From Planctomycetota bacterium (GTDB lineage Bacteria > Planctomycetota > Planctomycetia > Isosphaerales > Isosphaeraceae), in assembly GCA_021791715.1 (NCBI GenBank), contig JAJYWB010000020.1, forward strand, positions 1 to 64,000: a stretch of 64,000 bases of DNA, written 5' to 3'. Every line of letters starts with the position of its first letter. Position 1 is the stretch's first letter. A program made the translations under genes and the position numbers. The notes below the pieces were generated by a model that was not told the origin of the DNA, ran no database searches, and worked only from the letters and a program-made list of their open reading frames with translations. Shown here in pieces: positions 9,276 to 18,528 of this stretch.

Positions 9276-11735
9276 TCAATCAATCTGAATAATCGTGAAC
9301 GAATGCGGTGAGAAAGTAAATGAAAGTTCGCCGTGATCGATCGCGTTCCGCCGGCTCAGAGAGATCGGTTTGATCGCTTCGGGAGCGGTCGCCGTGTTCA
9401 CGCCTTCGAGCGGTCCCGAGATCGTCTCGATCTTCACATCGTTGTGTGAAGGAGTGAATCCATCAAGATGTATCCGCGCCGGTCGCGGATTTTCGCCCGC
9501 GTTGACGACCTGCAGCGCGAGCGTCGCTCCGTCTTCGCTCTTCTTGGCGTTCACGGAAAAACCCTCGACGGGTTCGGCGATCGAGGTTTCCACCAGGAGA
9601 GGTTGATAATGGCCGCTCGCCATTTTGGCGACGTAACCCGGCGGTTGAAGCCAAACCCGCTTGGGATTGAGAAACAGCAATCCCTGGTCCCAGCCGTTGT
9701 CGTTCTGGCCGTCGGGTTGAAGGCAATTCGCCACGCACGCGATCGGCAGCCTCGCCCCGATCCGCTCGACCTCGTTGATCGCGAGCGCGTTCGAAAGCGC
9801 CCGTTTCATCGCGTGATTGCCTGAATTGAATTCAAAGATAACAACTTTGTAATTCGCACCGGGTGCGATCTCTCCCAGCCGATCGATGTAGCTCCGTTCG
9901 GGAAGAAGACCGTTCGGCTCGGGCGGGTGATCTGTGCTGATATGAATATCAAACCAGATCTCACGGCCGCGCTGCTTGGCGAGTTCAAGGATTTTACGGT
10001 GCGTTTCGAGGGTGTTCGAAGCCGCTCCGCCCTCGAAGCGATACGGATCGGCGATCACGCGACCGTAGGCGAAATCGCCGACGACGAGGATGATATCGCG
10101 GTTTTTGGCCCAGATCGCCTCGGCGATCGGCGCGAACTTTTTCCAGTAATCGTCGTTGATCGCCTCTTCGTTGCCGATTTCTAGATATCTAAGTTTGTAC
10201 GGAGAGGAATGGCCGTCGGCGACTCGTTCTCGGCCCCGACGGCCGTTCGCCGAGCCGAGAGCGTATTCGACAAAATCGGCCATGTCTTCCGGAGTTTCAT
10301 CGACGTTCAACGCGGGAATCGCCTCGAAACCCGCGGCCTCGCAAAACGCGAGGAAATCGAAAATTCCCCAGCCGTTGCTCGAATACGGATACCAGGTTCC
10401 AGCCGTCGGGGGACGAAGGTCGCGCGGGCCGATCATGTTTTTCCATCGATATTCTTTATGATTGATCATCGAGCCGCCGTAACGCAGAACCGTGATTCGC
10501 TGATCGACGAGCGCGAGCGCGACGTCCTTTCGCACCGGAAGTCCCTTGAACCGGCCCCATTCGCCGGGCTCGAGATCCGCGAGGCCGAGTTCGATCGAGC
10601 CGGGTCGCTTCAGCTTGATCGCGAACCGACCCTCGCCGCTTGTGGGCGAAGTTAACGTAAAATCATATCGCTTCCAATCGGTGCTGATTGTTTGAAAGCG
10701 CGTTTCAGTATAAATCTGTTTACCGTCGCGGCTTTCGAGCGAGACGAAAACCTCCGCGGGACGATCGGCTCGCGCCCAAACGCCCCCCTCGTAGGGTTTA
10801 TCGGCGACGAACCACATCCCTTGGCGGTTGAGCCCTTGGTTCTCGATCCCGATCTCCCCTTCGCCCGAAAGGTAAGTTAAGCGTTGACTTTTCTTGCCGA
10901 CGAACGGAGCTTTCGATTCGAGCGACGCTTCGCCGCGAGCCGACCCGCGTTCGATCGCGCCCCACATCCCGCTCACCCCCGCGGCGAGCGAGTCGCGCGG
11001 AATCGATTCCAGGGGAAATTTGCGGATCTTATCATCCGTGGATTTAACCCATAAGTTACGGAATCGTGCGCCGCGACGCCACGTCCGTAAGCCGAACGAC
11101 CCGGGGTCGAGCCGATGCTCACGATCGTCGAACTTGGCGACGCTTTTTCCATCGACGAAGGCCTCGATCGATCGATCTTGAATTTGAACGACGAGTGCGA
11201 TCCAGCGATCGGTCGGTACGGCGACGGGCTTTTCGAGAATCGGCGTCCAATTGCGACGGTGTCGCCCGATCACAAGTTTGCCCGCGGTTTCGAGCGAGAT
11301 CTCGTAGCCGGTGAACGCGTCGGCGCCGACTCCCGGGTTGTTCACATCAACGATCAGCCCCGCGTTACCTGGTTGATTCGACTGGAAGAGGATTTCGACG
11401 CCGATCTCTCCCGCGGCGATCGACATTTGATCCGCGACGAGCTTGGGACCGTCGCCCGCGTCGGCGGATAAAACGCCTTGGCTCGCCGACCAGCCCCCGC
11501 CGTACGCCGTGAATCCCGCGATCGGCCGAGCCCTCGGAGGCTCCTGAAAGCTCTCGCCGAAAATCATTCGGCTGTAAAGGCCTCCGTAAATCTCGTGATT
11601 CACGTCCTCGATGCAAGCCCCGTAAAGCAGCGGCGAAACGCGATGAATCACGCGGTTCGCGTCGACCCGAACGACCGTCTCGGCGGGCGCCGCGGCCGCG
11701 GCTTGCGACGCGAGCACTAAGATAAATATGCTCAT
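9276..11735 (-). CDS. Exported alpha-L-arabinofuranosidase, GH51
   Basis: The 819-residue product has a short signal peptide (FILVLASQAAAAAPAE). An inserted concanavalin-like or carbohydrate-binding segment (about 130-240) precedes a second beta-rich region. The GH51 catalytic barrel follows, with VLRYGGSMINHKEYRWKN, the acid/base Glu in LEIGNEEAINDDYW near residue 523 and the nucleophile Glu in VVIFEFNSGN near 637. A C-terminal beta-sandwich ends the chain. GH51 enzymes remove terminal alpha-L-arabinofuranosyl groups from arabinan and arabinoxylan with retention of configuration. It lies between an SDR gene and a cupin gene with gaps of about 70 bp, suggesting one transcript. Export implies action on polysaccharide outside the cytoplasm. 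Confidence 0.88.
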   Translation of the reverse strand: MSIFILVLASQAAAAAPAETVVRVDANRVIHRVSPLLYGACIEDVNHEIYGGLYSRMIFGESFQEPPRARPIAGFTAYGGGWSASQGVLSADAGDGPKLVADQMSIAAGEIGVEILFQSNQPGNAGLIVDVNNPGVGADAFTGYEISLETAGKLVIGRHRRNWTPILEKPVAVPTDRWIALVVQIQDRSIEAFVDGKSVAKFDDREHRLDPGSFGLRTWRRGARFRNLWVKSTDDKIRKFPLESIPRDSLAAGVSGMWGAIERGSARGEASLESKAPFVGKKSQRLTYLSGEGEIGIENQGLNRQGMWFVADKPYEGGVWARADRPAEVFVSLESRDGKQIYTETRFQTISTDWKRYDFTLTSPTSGEGRFAIKLKRPGSIELGLADLEPGEWGRFKGLPVRKDVALALVDQRITVLRYGGSMINHKEYRWKNMIGPRDLRPPTAGTWYPYSSNGWGIFDFLAFCEAAGFEAIPALNVDETPEDMADFVEYALGSANGRRGRERVADGHSSPYKLRYLEIGNEEAINDDYWKKFAPIAEAIWAKNRDIILVVGDFAYGRVIADPYRFEGGAASNTLETHRKILELAKQRGREIWFDIHISTDHPPEPNGLLPERSYIDRLGEIAPGANYKVVIFEFNSGNHAMKRALSNALAINEVERIGARLPIACVANCLQPDGQNDNGWDQGLLFLNPKRVWLQPPGYVAKMASGHYQPLLVETSIAEPVEGFSVNAKKSEDGATLALQVVNAGENPRPARIHLDGFTPSHNDVKIETISGPLEGVNTATAPEAIKPISLSRRNAIDHGELSFTFSPHSFTIIQID

Positions 11736-11806
11736 TATTCTAAAACCTGATATTAATATTAGTGTGAATAATTGATATCAATAGATATCGGCAATGAGCG
11801 ATATCT

Positions 11807-12616
11807 TTACCAGTGCATCACGTAGCCGCCGTCGACGTTGATCGTTTGCCCCGTGACGTTGCACGCGCGGGGCGAAGCCAAAAAGACGGCCGTCGCGGCG
11901 ATATCCTCGGGGGTTTGGAAACGCCCCAGCGGGACGAGCGCGCGAACTTTCTCGCCGGCCCATTCGTCGTAGGTCGATCGTTCTCCTTCGGGCCGACGCG
12001 CCGCCCAAGCCTCATATACCGATCGATTGAGCGCCGTCTGTACCATGCCGGGGCAAAGCGAGTTCACTCGCACGCCGAAGGGCGCCAGATCTTTGGCGGC
12101 GCACTGCGCGAAGTTGATCAAACCCGCCTTGGAAGCGCTATACGGAGGATCGGTCTGCGAGCCGATTTGACCCGCCACCGAAGCGAGGAACAAGAGCGTT
12201 CCGGAGCGAACCTCGGCCATTTTGGGAGCGAACGCGTGCGCAACGTTGACCGCTCCGATCAGGTTGACGCGGAGCACGCGATCCCAATCCGAGGGTTCGA
12301 GCTTCCAGAACGGGAACCCGAACTTCCCCGAGCCGATCGCCGCGGCGTGGATCACGTGATCGCAACGGCCGAAATCACGCCAAATTCGTTCGGCGACGGC
12401 GCCGATCGTGGACTCGTCGGTAACGTCGGCGAGGAAGCCGACGCATCGCGCGGCGCCTTGGATCTCAAACTCTCGAGCGATCGCGAGGGTGTCGGAATCT
12501 CGGTCGACGATCGCGACATGAACCCCCTCGGCGAGAAACGCCGAGGCGATCGCTCGCCCCAGCCCCTTCGCTCCCCCCACGACGACGGCGACATTTCCAG
12601 ACATCTGCAAATCCAT
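11807..12616 (-). CDS. Short-chain dehydrogenase/reductase
   Basis: The start at 12616 has GTGGAG about ten bases upstream. Longer in-frame starts lack this. The 269-residue product is a classical SDR. It has a glycine-rich nucleotide site (VVVGGAKGLGRAIA), an acidic residue after the second strand (VAIVDRDSD, which favours NAD(H)), the NAG-like HAAAIGSG, and catalytic Ser in FLASVAG with Tyr-x3-Lys in YSASKAG. It ends with the cofactor-proximal NVTGQTINVDGG. The substrate cannot be assigned. Being upstream of a GH51 glycosidase, it may oxidise or reduce a sugar or polyol, but this is inference from position only. Confidence 0.88.
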   Translation of the reverse strand: MDLQMSGNVAVVVGGAKGLGRAIASAFLAEGVHVAIVDRDSDTLAIAREFEIQGAARCVGFLADVTDESTIGAVAERIWRDFGRCDHVIHAAAIGSGKFGFPFWKLEPSDWDRVLRVNLIGAVNVAHAFAPKMAEVRSGTLLFLASVAGQIGSQTDPPYSASKAGLINFAQCAAKDLAPFGVRVNSLCPGMVQTALNRSVYEAWAARRPEGERSTYDEWAGEKVRALVPLGRFQTPEDIAATAVFLASPRACNVTGQTINVDGGYVMHW

Positions 12617-12856
12617 CGCGGTCGCTCCACAGATCCGGCGCGATCGGGTTCTCGCGTCCGTCTTGAACGCGTTCGAACTCGGATGATTCAAAGTCGATCG
12701 ACGAAGAATATACCCGCGGCTCGAAGGCCTTCGCCATAACTCGCCCGATTCCTTTTGAAAATCGAACGGCCGGGAAAAGAAAAAACCGACCGCCGCGAAC
12801 GAGAGTCGCGACGATCGGATTGTCGTTTGTGAATAATATTCTTTGATAATACGGCC

Positions 12857-12891
12857 GACGTTACGATTCGACGCATCCGATCGTAATCGTC
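12857..12891. terminator. Hairpin downstream of the split tRNA gene
   Basis: GACGTTACGAT at 12857-12867 pairs with the segment at 12880-12891 with one bulged base. It lies 14 bases past the 3' end of the minus-strand tRNA, where a processing or termination structure is expected. No good T-run follows, so confidence is low. Confidence 0.35.
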
Positions 12892-12904
12892 GATCCGTTC
12901 AAAG

Positions 12905-13266
12905 TGACCGGGGAGGGGCTCGAACCCTCGACCAACGGATTAACCTACCGCATCGGCTTTCGCCGACCCGATCGCTGATGTAGGCGATCGGTTGACGGTC
13001 TGGACTCTCTCTTCGCCGTCTCAGGCGTGTCGCGTCGAGTCTCTGAGGCCGGGACCGGCGATCCGCCGGACCCTAGAGCCTGCTGATAACCCAATCCCTG
13101 GCCTTTTCAAACCGTCACGCTTGCCGTCGCCGGCGACGTTGTGGTGGCCTAGGCTCTCAAGGGCGTTCCAGCAAATTGCGACATCCACTCGCACGGTTCT
13201 CTTTTATTCCCGCGCGAGGCTCCTATTACTTAAAGTCCGTTGCTCTACCGACTGAGCTACCCGGTC
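12905..13266 (-). tRNA. tRNA-Lys(UUU) interrupted by a group I intron
   Basis: The 5' exon (13266-13233) holds the acceptor strand GACCGGG, D-arm GCTC-AGTCGGTA-GAGC, anticodon stem ACGGA and loop bases CTT. The 3' exon (12943-12905) supplies loop bases TTAA, stem TCCGT, variable loop TGGTC, T-arm GAGGG-TTCGAGC-CCCTC, acceptor strand CCCGGTC and discriminator A73. Every stem pairs perfectly once a 289-nt insert is removed. The loop becomes CUUUUAA, anticodon UUU, with the insert after U34. A splice one base earlier would read GUU (Asn), but A73 and the intron guide pairing favour Lys. CCA is not encoded (CTTT follows A73). Without splicing this gene cannot give a functional tRNA. Confidence 0.9.
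12944..13232 (-). ncRNA. Group I self-splicing intron in tRNA-Lys
   Basis: The 289-nt insert ends in G, as group I introns do, and follows a U. A guide sequence GAGCCU (plus-strand 13222-13217) pairs with exon GGACUU, placing the conserved U-G wobble at the splice site with one A-C mismatch. Core elements occur in order: P (AATTTGCTGGAAC, 13177-13165), Q (ATCAGCAGGC, 13087-13078), R (TCAGAGACTCGACG, 13046-13033) and S (AAGAGAGAGTCC, 13013-13002). P4 forms between GCTG and CAGC, and P7 between GACTC and GAGTC. There is no homing endonuclease ORF. The core wording and the position after U34 resemble the cyanobacterial tRNA-Leu(UAA) intron. Confidence 0.88.
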
Positions 13267-13612
13267 CAACAACCTCGCCTTTCGGATCGATTGCGAAAGC
13301 TATCATAGAAAGCTCGCTCGCTCGCGTCCAGCGGTTCGTCTTGAGAAACCGAGAAACCGCGATTTCAAAAGCTCTGCAACCGCGGCTCGCAAGCCAAAAC
13401 CGTCGGCTTGCGCCGCTCGACTCAAAAGGTCCGACATCGCCGGCGCCGCTCCGGTTCACCCTCCGCCGCGATGTGCAAAAAATATTAAACAATTTGCTTG
13501 CTCCCGGACGGCTCGCGGGGTAATGTGGATCGTGTTAAGCACCGCGCAGGATCGATCGAAGGGATCGATCGCGAGATTGAGCCGACCGATCGGCTTGGGG
13601 GAGATCGAAGAC
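13267..13612. other. Intergenic region between tRNA-Lys and the DUF1549 gene
   Basis: It should contain the divergent promoters of the tRNA and of the gene starting at 13613. No second tRNA or repeat was seen. An AT-rich patch at 13480-13500 (AAAAAATATTAAACAATTTG) is the most promoter-like part, without a clear -35/-10 pair. Confidence 0.4.
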
Positions 13613-16150
13613 ATGATCGATCACAGGCTCGCCGCAACCTCGGAGCGATTCCCGCGAATCCGTTTTGGATCGATAAGTCGATATCTTCTTTTATCGGCAT
13701 TCGTATCGTGCGTTTGCGCGGCGGTTTCGTTCACGGCGTTCGCCGCGGCGCCGAACGCGAGCCCCGTCGGCGACGCCAAGCCCGGCGCCGATTTCCAGGT
13801 GATTCCCGCCAAAATCCACCTGAGCGGACCCGATTCGACGCAACAGCTTATCGTCGAGATAAGCTCGAAAGATCTCACGCACGAGGCGAAGTATTCGACC
13901 GAGAATTCCGCGATCGCGATCGTCGATTCCAAAGGGGGCGTCGTCGCCAAAGGAGACGGGCGAACGGTCGTTCATATCGTGGTGGGAGAACGGCGAACGA
14001 GCGTCCCCGTGATCGTGAGCGACGTCTCGGTGCGTAAGCAAATCCACTTCGCCAATCGCGTCGTCCCCGTTTTCACCAAGCTCGGCTGCGACGCCGGAGG
14101 GTGTCACGGCAAGCTGAGCGGACAAAACGGCTTCAGGCTCAGCCTCCTCGGCTTCGATCCCGCGCTCGATTACGAAACGCTCGTTCTTGAAGGTCGCGGC
14201 CGCAGGCTCTTTCCCGCGGCGCCCGAGAAAAGCCTGCTCCTTCTCAAGGCGACCGCCAAGGTTCCCCACGGCGGCGGGAAACGCATGGAAGTCGGTTCGC
14301 ATGAATATAATCTTGTGTTAAGATGGATCGAGGCGGGCTCGCCGATCGGTCAGGCGTCCGATCCCGTGCTTTCGGACATCGAGATTTACCCTCGATCGCG
14401 CGTGTTGCGTCGCGGTACGAAACAGCAATTGCAGGTCACGGCGCGCTATTCCGACGGTTCGACCGAGGACGTCACGCGGTGGGCTCAGTATCAATCGAAC
14501 GATCCCGAGGTCGCGTCGGTCGGCGATTCGGGAGTCGTCGAAACGCGCGACCTTTCGGGACAAGCCGCGATCATGGCGCGGTATCAGGGGAGAGTCGTCG
14601 TCTTCGGCGCCAAAGTTCCCTTCGGAGAAACGCTCGCCGAATCCGACGGTTTCCAAGAAAAGAATTTTATCGATACGATTTCACATAAACAATGGAGATC
14701 GTTGGGCGTGGCGCCCTCGGAACGGTGTTCCGACGCCGAGTTCATCCGTCGCGTTTCGCTCGACGTGATCGGCGGCTTGCCCACCGCGGCCGAAACGAAA
14801 GCCTTCGAGGCCGATTCCGACCCGAACAAGCGGGACAAGCTCGTCGATCGATTGCTCGAACGCCCCGAATACGCCGCGTACTTCGCGGTCAAATGGGCCG
14901 ATATCCTCAGGAACAAACGCGAGGGGAATTCCCAATATCAAAACGGAACTTTTCGTTTTTATGATTGGATTCGGTTAAGCTTGCTCGCGAACGTTCCTTA
15001 CGATCGTTTCGCGCGGGAGATTTTGGCGGCGAGCGGCGCTCCCGAGACGACCCCTCCCGTGATGTGGTATCGCCGTCTCCGCACGACCGACGCCTTCGTC
15101 GACGACGCGGCGCAGGTCTTTCTGGGGATGCGGCTCCAATGCGCCAAGTGTCATCATCACCCGTTCGAGAAATGGGGACAGGACGATTACTACGGCTTCG
15201 CATCGTTTTTCGCGCGGATCGGCCGCAAAACGACGAGCGTCGCGCAGGGGGGAAATCGGATCGAGGAGGCGATCTTCACGACGCGTTCGGGCGCCGCGAC
15301 TCATCCTCGAACCGGCCAGGCGATGCCCCCCAAAGGGCTCGGCGGAGCGGTCGTATCGGTCCCTCCCGGCGTCGACCCCCGGCAAAAGCTCGTCGATTGG
15401 CTCGCCGATCCCCAAAATCCCTACTTTTCCAGGGCCGTCGTCAATCGTTATTGGGCGCATTTTTTCGGTCGAGGAATCACCGAACCGCTCGACGATATGC
15501 GTCTGACGAATCCCCCCTCGAATCCCGAACTCCTCGACGCGCTCGCCGCCGATTTCGTCAAAAACGGCTACGACCTCAAACGACTCGTCAAAACGATCTG
15601 CGTCAGCGAAACCTACGGGCTCTCGAGCGTCCCCGTCGCGTCGAACGCTAAAGATAAGCAAAGCTTTTCACGTCATTATCCCAAACGGATGTCGGCCGAG
15701 GTGTTGCTCGACGCGATCTCGTTTTTGACCGACGTCCCCACGGTTTTTCCGGGGATGCCGGTCGGGACGAAGGCGGTCGAGCTTCCCGACGAGAGCGTGC
15801 AATCGGCGTTTCTCGATACGTTCGGCCGACCGAAACGCGACACACCTTGCGAGTGCGAACGCGTGACCGACGCAAGCTTGAGCCAGAGCCTCACGCTCCT
15901 CAACTCGGCCGAGGTGCAGGCGAAATTGAGCGCGCCCGGAAGCCGAGCCGAGAAGCTCGCGGCCGATCCTCGTCCCGATTCCGAGAAGATCGCCGAGCTG
16001 TTCTGGACCGCGTTCGGACGAGCGCCGAGCGTCGCCGAACTCGCCGCGGCGACGCGACGGATCGCCAAACACCCCGACAAAAAACGCGAGGCCTACGAAG
16101 ACGTCCTCTGGGCTCTCGTCAACAGCAAGGAATTTCAATTTATCGATTGA
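13613..16150 (+). CDS. DUF1549/DUF1553 domain protein with Ig-like domain
   Basis: The start at 13613 has GGGGGAG about ten bases upstream. Earlier in-frame ATGs do not. The 845-residue product has a signal anchor (YLLLSAFVSCVCAAVSFTAFAA), a Big_2-like beta domain (FQVIPAKIHLSGPD), CDAGGCHGKLSGQNGFRLSL near residue 160 and a second Ig-like stretch (YPRSRVLRRGTKQQLQV). DUF1549 follows (FIRRVSLDVIGGLPT) with CAKCHHHPFEKW near 508, which contains a CxxCH haem-type motif. DUF1553 ends the chain (FSRAVVNRYWAHFFGRGI, TLLNSAEVQAKL). The family is greatly expanded in planctomycetes and is exported. Its function is not established. The DUF1501 gene follows after 48 bp, the usual pairing. Confidence 0.92.
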   Translation: MIDHRLAATSERFPRIRFGSISRYLLLSAFVSCVCAAVSFTAFAAAPNASPVGDAKPGADFQVIPAKIHLSGPDSTQQLIVEISSKDLTHEAKYSTENSAIAIVDSKGGVVAKGDGRTVVHIVVGERRTSVPVIVSDVSVRKQIHFANRVVPVFTKLGCDAGGCHGKLSGQNGFRLSLLGFDPALDYETLVLEGRGRRLFPAAPEKSLLLLKATAKVPHGGGKRMEVGSHEYNLVLRWIEAGSPIGQASDPVLSDIEIYPRSRVLRRGTKQQLQVTARYSDGSTEDVTRWAQYQSNDPEVASVGDSGVVETRDLSGQAAIMARYQGRVVVFGAKVPFGETLAESDGFQEKNFIDTISHKQWRSLGVAPSERCSDAEFIRRVSLDVIGGLPTAAETKAFEADSDPNKRDKLVDRLLERPEYAAYFAVKWADILRNKREGNSQYQNGTFRFYDWIRLSLLANVPYDRFAREILAASGAPETTPPVMWYRRLRTTDAFVDDAAQVFLGMRLQCAKCHHHPFEKWGQDDYYGFASFFARIGRKTTSVAQGGNRIEEAIFTTRSGAATHPRTGQAMPPKGLGGAVVSVPPGVDPRQKLVDWLADPQNPYFSRAVVNRYWAHFFGRGITEPLDDMRLTNPPSNPELLDALAADFVKNGYDLKRLVKTICVSETYGLSSVPVASNAKDKQSFSRHYPKRMSAEVLLDAISFLTDVPTVFPGMPVGTKAVELPDESVQSAFLDTFGRPKRDTPCECERVTDASLSQSLTLLNSAEVQAKLSAPGSRAEKLAADPRPDSEKIAELFWTAFGRAPSVAELAAATRRIAKHPDKKREAYEDVLWALVNSKEFQFID

Positions 16151-16198
16151 CCTCCGTTCCGTGACGTCGCCGCGTTCTTTCATGAATGGAAGATCATC

Positions 16199-17635
16199 AT
16201 GCGTGAATATCCGAATTCAGCGGACGGTTCTGGAAGCGATTCGGGGGTTTTTCGCGGCGACGCGAGCGGCGGGAAGACGATCGATCGAGCCGCGTCGATC
16301 GGCGCGTTCGGTTCGATCGCGACGCGTCGCGGCTTCATCCGCGCGGGATGTTTGGGGCTTTCGGGCTTGACCCTCGCCGATTTCCTTCGCGCGAAGGACG
16401 CTCGCGCCGATTCATTAGCAAATTCAAGTGTATGTTCATCCGACGATTTGTCGGTCGTTCTCGTTTGGCTCGACGGCGGCCCGCCCCAGCACGAAACGTA
16501 CGACCCCAAGCCCGAAGCTCCCGCCGAATTCCGCGGCGAATACAAAACGATCGCCTCCAACGTTCCCGGGATCTTTCTGAGCGAACATACGCCTTATCAG
16601 GCGAGGCATATGGATAAGCTCACGCTCCTGCGATCGATGCATCATAACAACGGCGATCATTTCGCCGCGGCGCACTGGATGCTCACGGGCTTTCTGGGAT
16701 CGAACGCCGCGAACCTGGGGGCGCAGTATCCGTCGGCGGGTTCGATCGTCGCCAAGCTCAAGGGGGCGCGGAAGCCCGGAATTCCGCCTTACGTCGGCCT
16801 TCCCCGCTTACATTCGGTCGGGCTTGCGCCTGGATATCATGGAGCGGCTTATCTTGGGGTCGGCGACAACCCGTTCACGCTCGACGCCGATCCCAACAAC
16901 GCGTCTTATCGCGTTCGCAACCTCACGCTTCCCGTCGGGGTCGACGCGTCTCGGCTCGAAGATCGCCGGTCGCTCCTGCGAGCGTTCGACACGGCGCGAA
17001 GCGACGTCGACGCGTCGGGGTTGATGGAGGGGCTCGACCGTTTTTCAACACGCGCTTATCAGATGATCAGCGGGCCCGACGCCCGCGCCGCGTTCGATCT
17101 CTCGAAAGAAGACCCGAAACTGCGCGATCGATACGGTCGCACCACAGTCGGTCAAAGCGCTCTCCTCGCGCGCAGGCTCGTCGAGGCCGGAGTCCGATTC
17201 GTCACCGTCGTCGACGGCGGCTGGGATTATCACGCCAATCTATTTAATAATATGAAGAAGCATCTAAACGATAACGATCGCGCGGTCGGGAGTTTGATCG
17301 AGGACTTGCATGATCGAGGCATGCTTGAGCGAACGATCGTGATTGTGATGGGCGAGTTCGGCCGCACGCCCCGGGTGAACGCGACCGCGGGGCGCGATCA
17401 CTGGGGCGAGGTGATGAGCGTGATGCTCGCAGGCGGCGGATTTCCCGCGGGTCGAACCGTCGGGTCGTCGAGCGCGCGGGGAGAATATCCCAGGGATCTC
17501 CCCGTGCGTCCTCAGGATCTGATCGTCACGCTTTATCGCAAGCTGGGGATCGACCCGCTCACGACGTTCGTCAACCGCTCGGGGCGCCCGGCGCCCGTCG
17601 GCGGCGACGGCCGCGCGATCGTCGAACTGCTTTGA
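16199..17635 (+). CDS. DUF1501 domain protein with Tat-like signal
   Basis: The 478-residue product has an N-terminal twin-arginine segment (TRRGFIRAGCLGLSGLTLAD) at about residue 43, preceded by a longer than usual Gly/Ser-rich leader. The body is the DUF1501 sulfatase/alkaline-phosphatase-like fold: VVLVWLDGGPPQHETYDPKP, SMHHNNGDHFAAAHWMLTG, VTVVDGGWDYHANLFNN, GEFGRTPRVNATAGRDHWG. The Asp, His and Gly-Arg-Thr residues are the likely metal and substrate ligands. GGAAG lies about seven bases upstream of the ATG. With the preceding DUF1549/1553 gene it forms the standard planctomycete two-gene unit. The substrate is unknown. Confidence 0.92.
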   Translation: MREYPNSADGSGSDSGVFRGDASGGKTIDRAASIGAFGSIATRRGFIRAGCLGLSGLTLADFLRAKDARADSLANSSVCSSDDLSVVLVWLDGGPPQHETYDPKPEAPAEFRGEYKTIASNVPGIFLSEHTPYQARHMDKLTLLRSMHHNNGDHFAAAHWMLTGFLGSNAANLGAQYPSAGSIVAKLKGARKPGIPPYVGLPRLHSVGLAPGYHGAAYLGVGDNPFTLDADPNNASYRVRNLTLPVGVDASRLEDRRSLLRAFDTARSDVDASGLMEGLDRFSTRAYQMISGPDARAAFDLSKEDPKLRDRYGRTTVGQSALLARRLVEAGVRFVTVVDGGWDYHANLFNNMKKHLNDNDRAVGSLIEDLHDRGMLERTIVIVMGEFGRTPRVNATAGRDHWGEVMSVMLAGGGFPAGRTVGSSSARGEYPRDLPVRPQDLIVTLYRKLGIDPLTTFVNRSGRPAPVGGDGRAIVELL

Positions 17636-17691
17636 AATTCCCCCTCGCGTGAAACGCTTTCGATCGAAACGATCTCGATCAAGACATGCTT

Positions 17692-18507
17692 TCAACTGCT
17701 TGCGCTTCGATACGATCGAAGCGCTCTGCGGAAAAACATCCGGCTCGCCCAGAGCGAAGCCGCGGTCGCCGCGAGCGTGAAAGCGACCGTCGCGGGATCG
17801 AAAACCCGAACCATCACGTTCGCCGGCACGTTCACCACTAAAAGAAAAGGCAATATGTATGTGAATAGAAAACTTAAAGGCTCGGCCCAAGCGAGCGAGC
17901 GGAAGATCTCGCGCGGGTAGCGCGCCAGGCTCGAAAACAGCCACCACATCTCCATCAGGCTCTGATTCCGCACCAGCCAAACCGAGAACGAAGTGAGAGC
18001 GAGCATGAAACTGTAAGCGATCGCCGTGCCGCAAACGAACGTGACGACGAACGCGACGGCGCGAACCGGGTCGAACCGCCAATTCATCTGATAAAGCGCC
18101 AGCGCCATCACCACGCCCCCCATCACGACGTTGAGCGACGTCCCCCAATCGATCTTGCGACACGTCACCAAAACCTGCTCGTCCATCGGCTTCAAAAGAA
18201 TAAAATCTAGATCCCCCGTCCGCACCAGCTCGGTAAAATCAACGCATCCATCCATAAATAATGTTTCAATCAGACCGTTGAGCGCGAAATGACAGCCGAC
18301 GAAAAACAAATACTGCGGCTCGGTCCAAGTCGCAACTGTTGATGTTTTCATGAACACTGTTTTATAGAATGCGAGCAGGATGAAAAGCCACAACAGCTCG
18401 ACCGAGAGTTTGACGAGATAATTGCCGCGGAACGACATCTCCCGAGCCAGGGTGTATCGTCCCAGGCTCGCGATCAGCCGAGCGTGGCGGAGCGTTCGAT
18501 CGATCAC
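17692..18507 (-). CDS. ABC-2 type permease, second subunit
   Basis: The 271-residue product has six predicted membrane segments (LSVELLWLFILLAFYKTVF, VVMGGVVMALALY, AVAFVVTFVCGTAIAYSF, LSFLFTYILPFLLVVNVPA and others) with the phrases FTELVRTGDLDFILLKPMD and RYPREIF. These are typical of the DUF990/COG3694-type exporter permease. It is the third gene of a minus-strand operon, 21 bp downstream of the other permease. The complex would have one ATPase and two different permeases, as in the cyanobacterial viologen exporter. The exported molecule is unknown. Confidence 0.85.
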   Translation of the reverse strand: MIDRTLRHARLIASLGRYTLAREMSFRGNYLVKLSVELLWLFILLAFYKTVFMKTSTVATWTEPQYLFFVGCHFALNGLIETLFMDGCVDFTELVRTGDLDFILLKPMDEQVLVTCRKIDWGTSLNVVMGGVVMALALYQMNWRFDPVRAVAFVVTFVCGTAIAYSFMLALTSFSVWLVRNQSLMEMWWLFSSLARYPREIFRSLAWAEPLSFLFTYILPFLLVVNVPANVMVRVFDPATVAFTLAATAASLWASRMFFRRALRSYRSASS

Positions 18508-18528
18508 GCCGCGATCCTCCTTTTATCG

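Noticed and set aside
12905..13266. Two separate partial tRNA fragments or a tRNA pseudogene
   Set aside because: The two halves form one perfectly paired tRNA, and the sequence between them has an ordered group I catalytic core.
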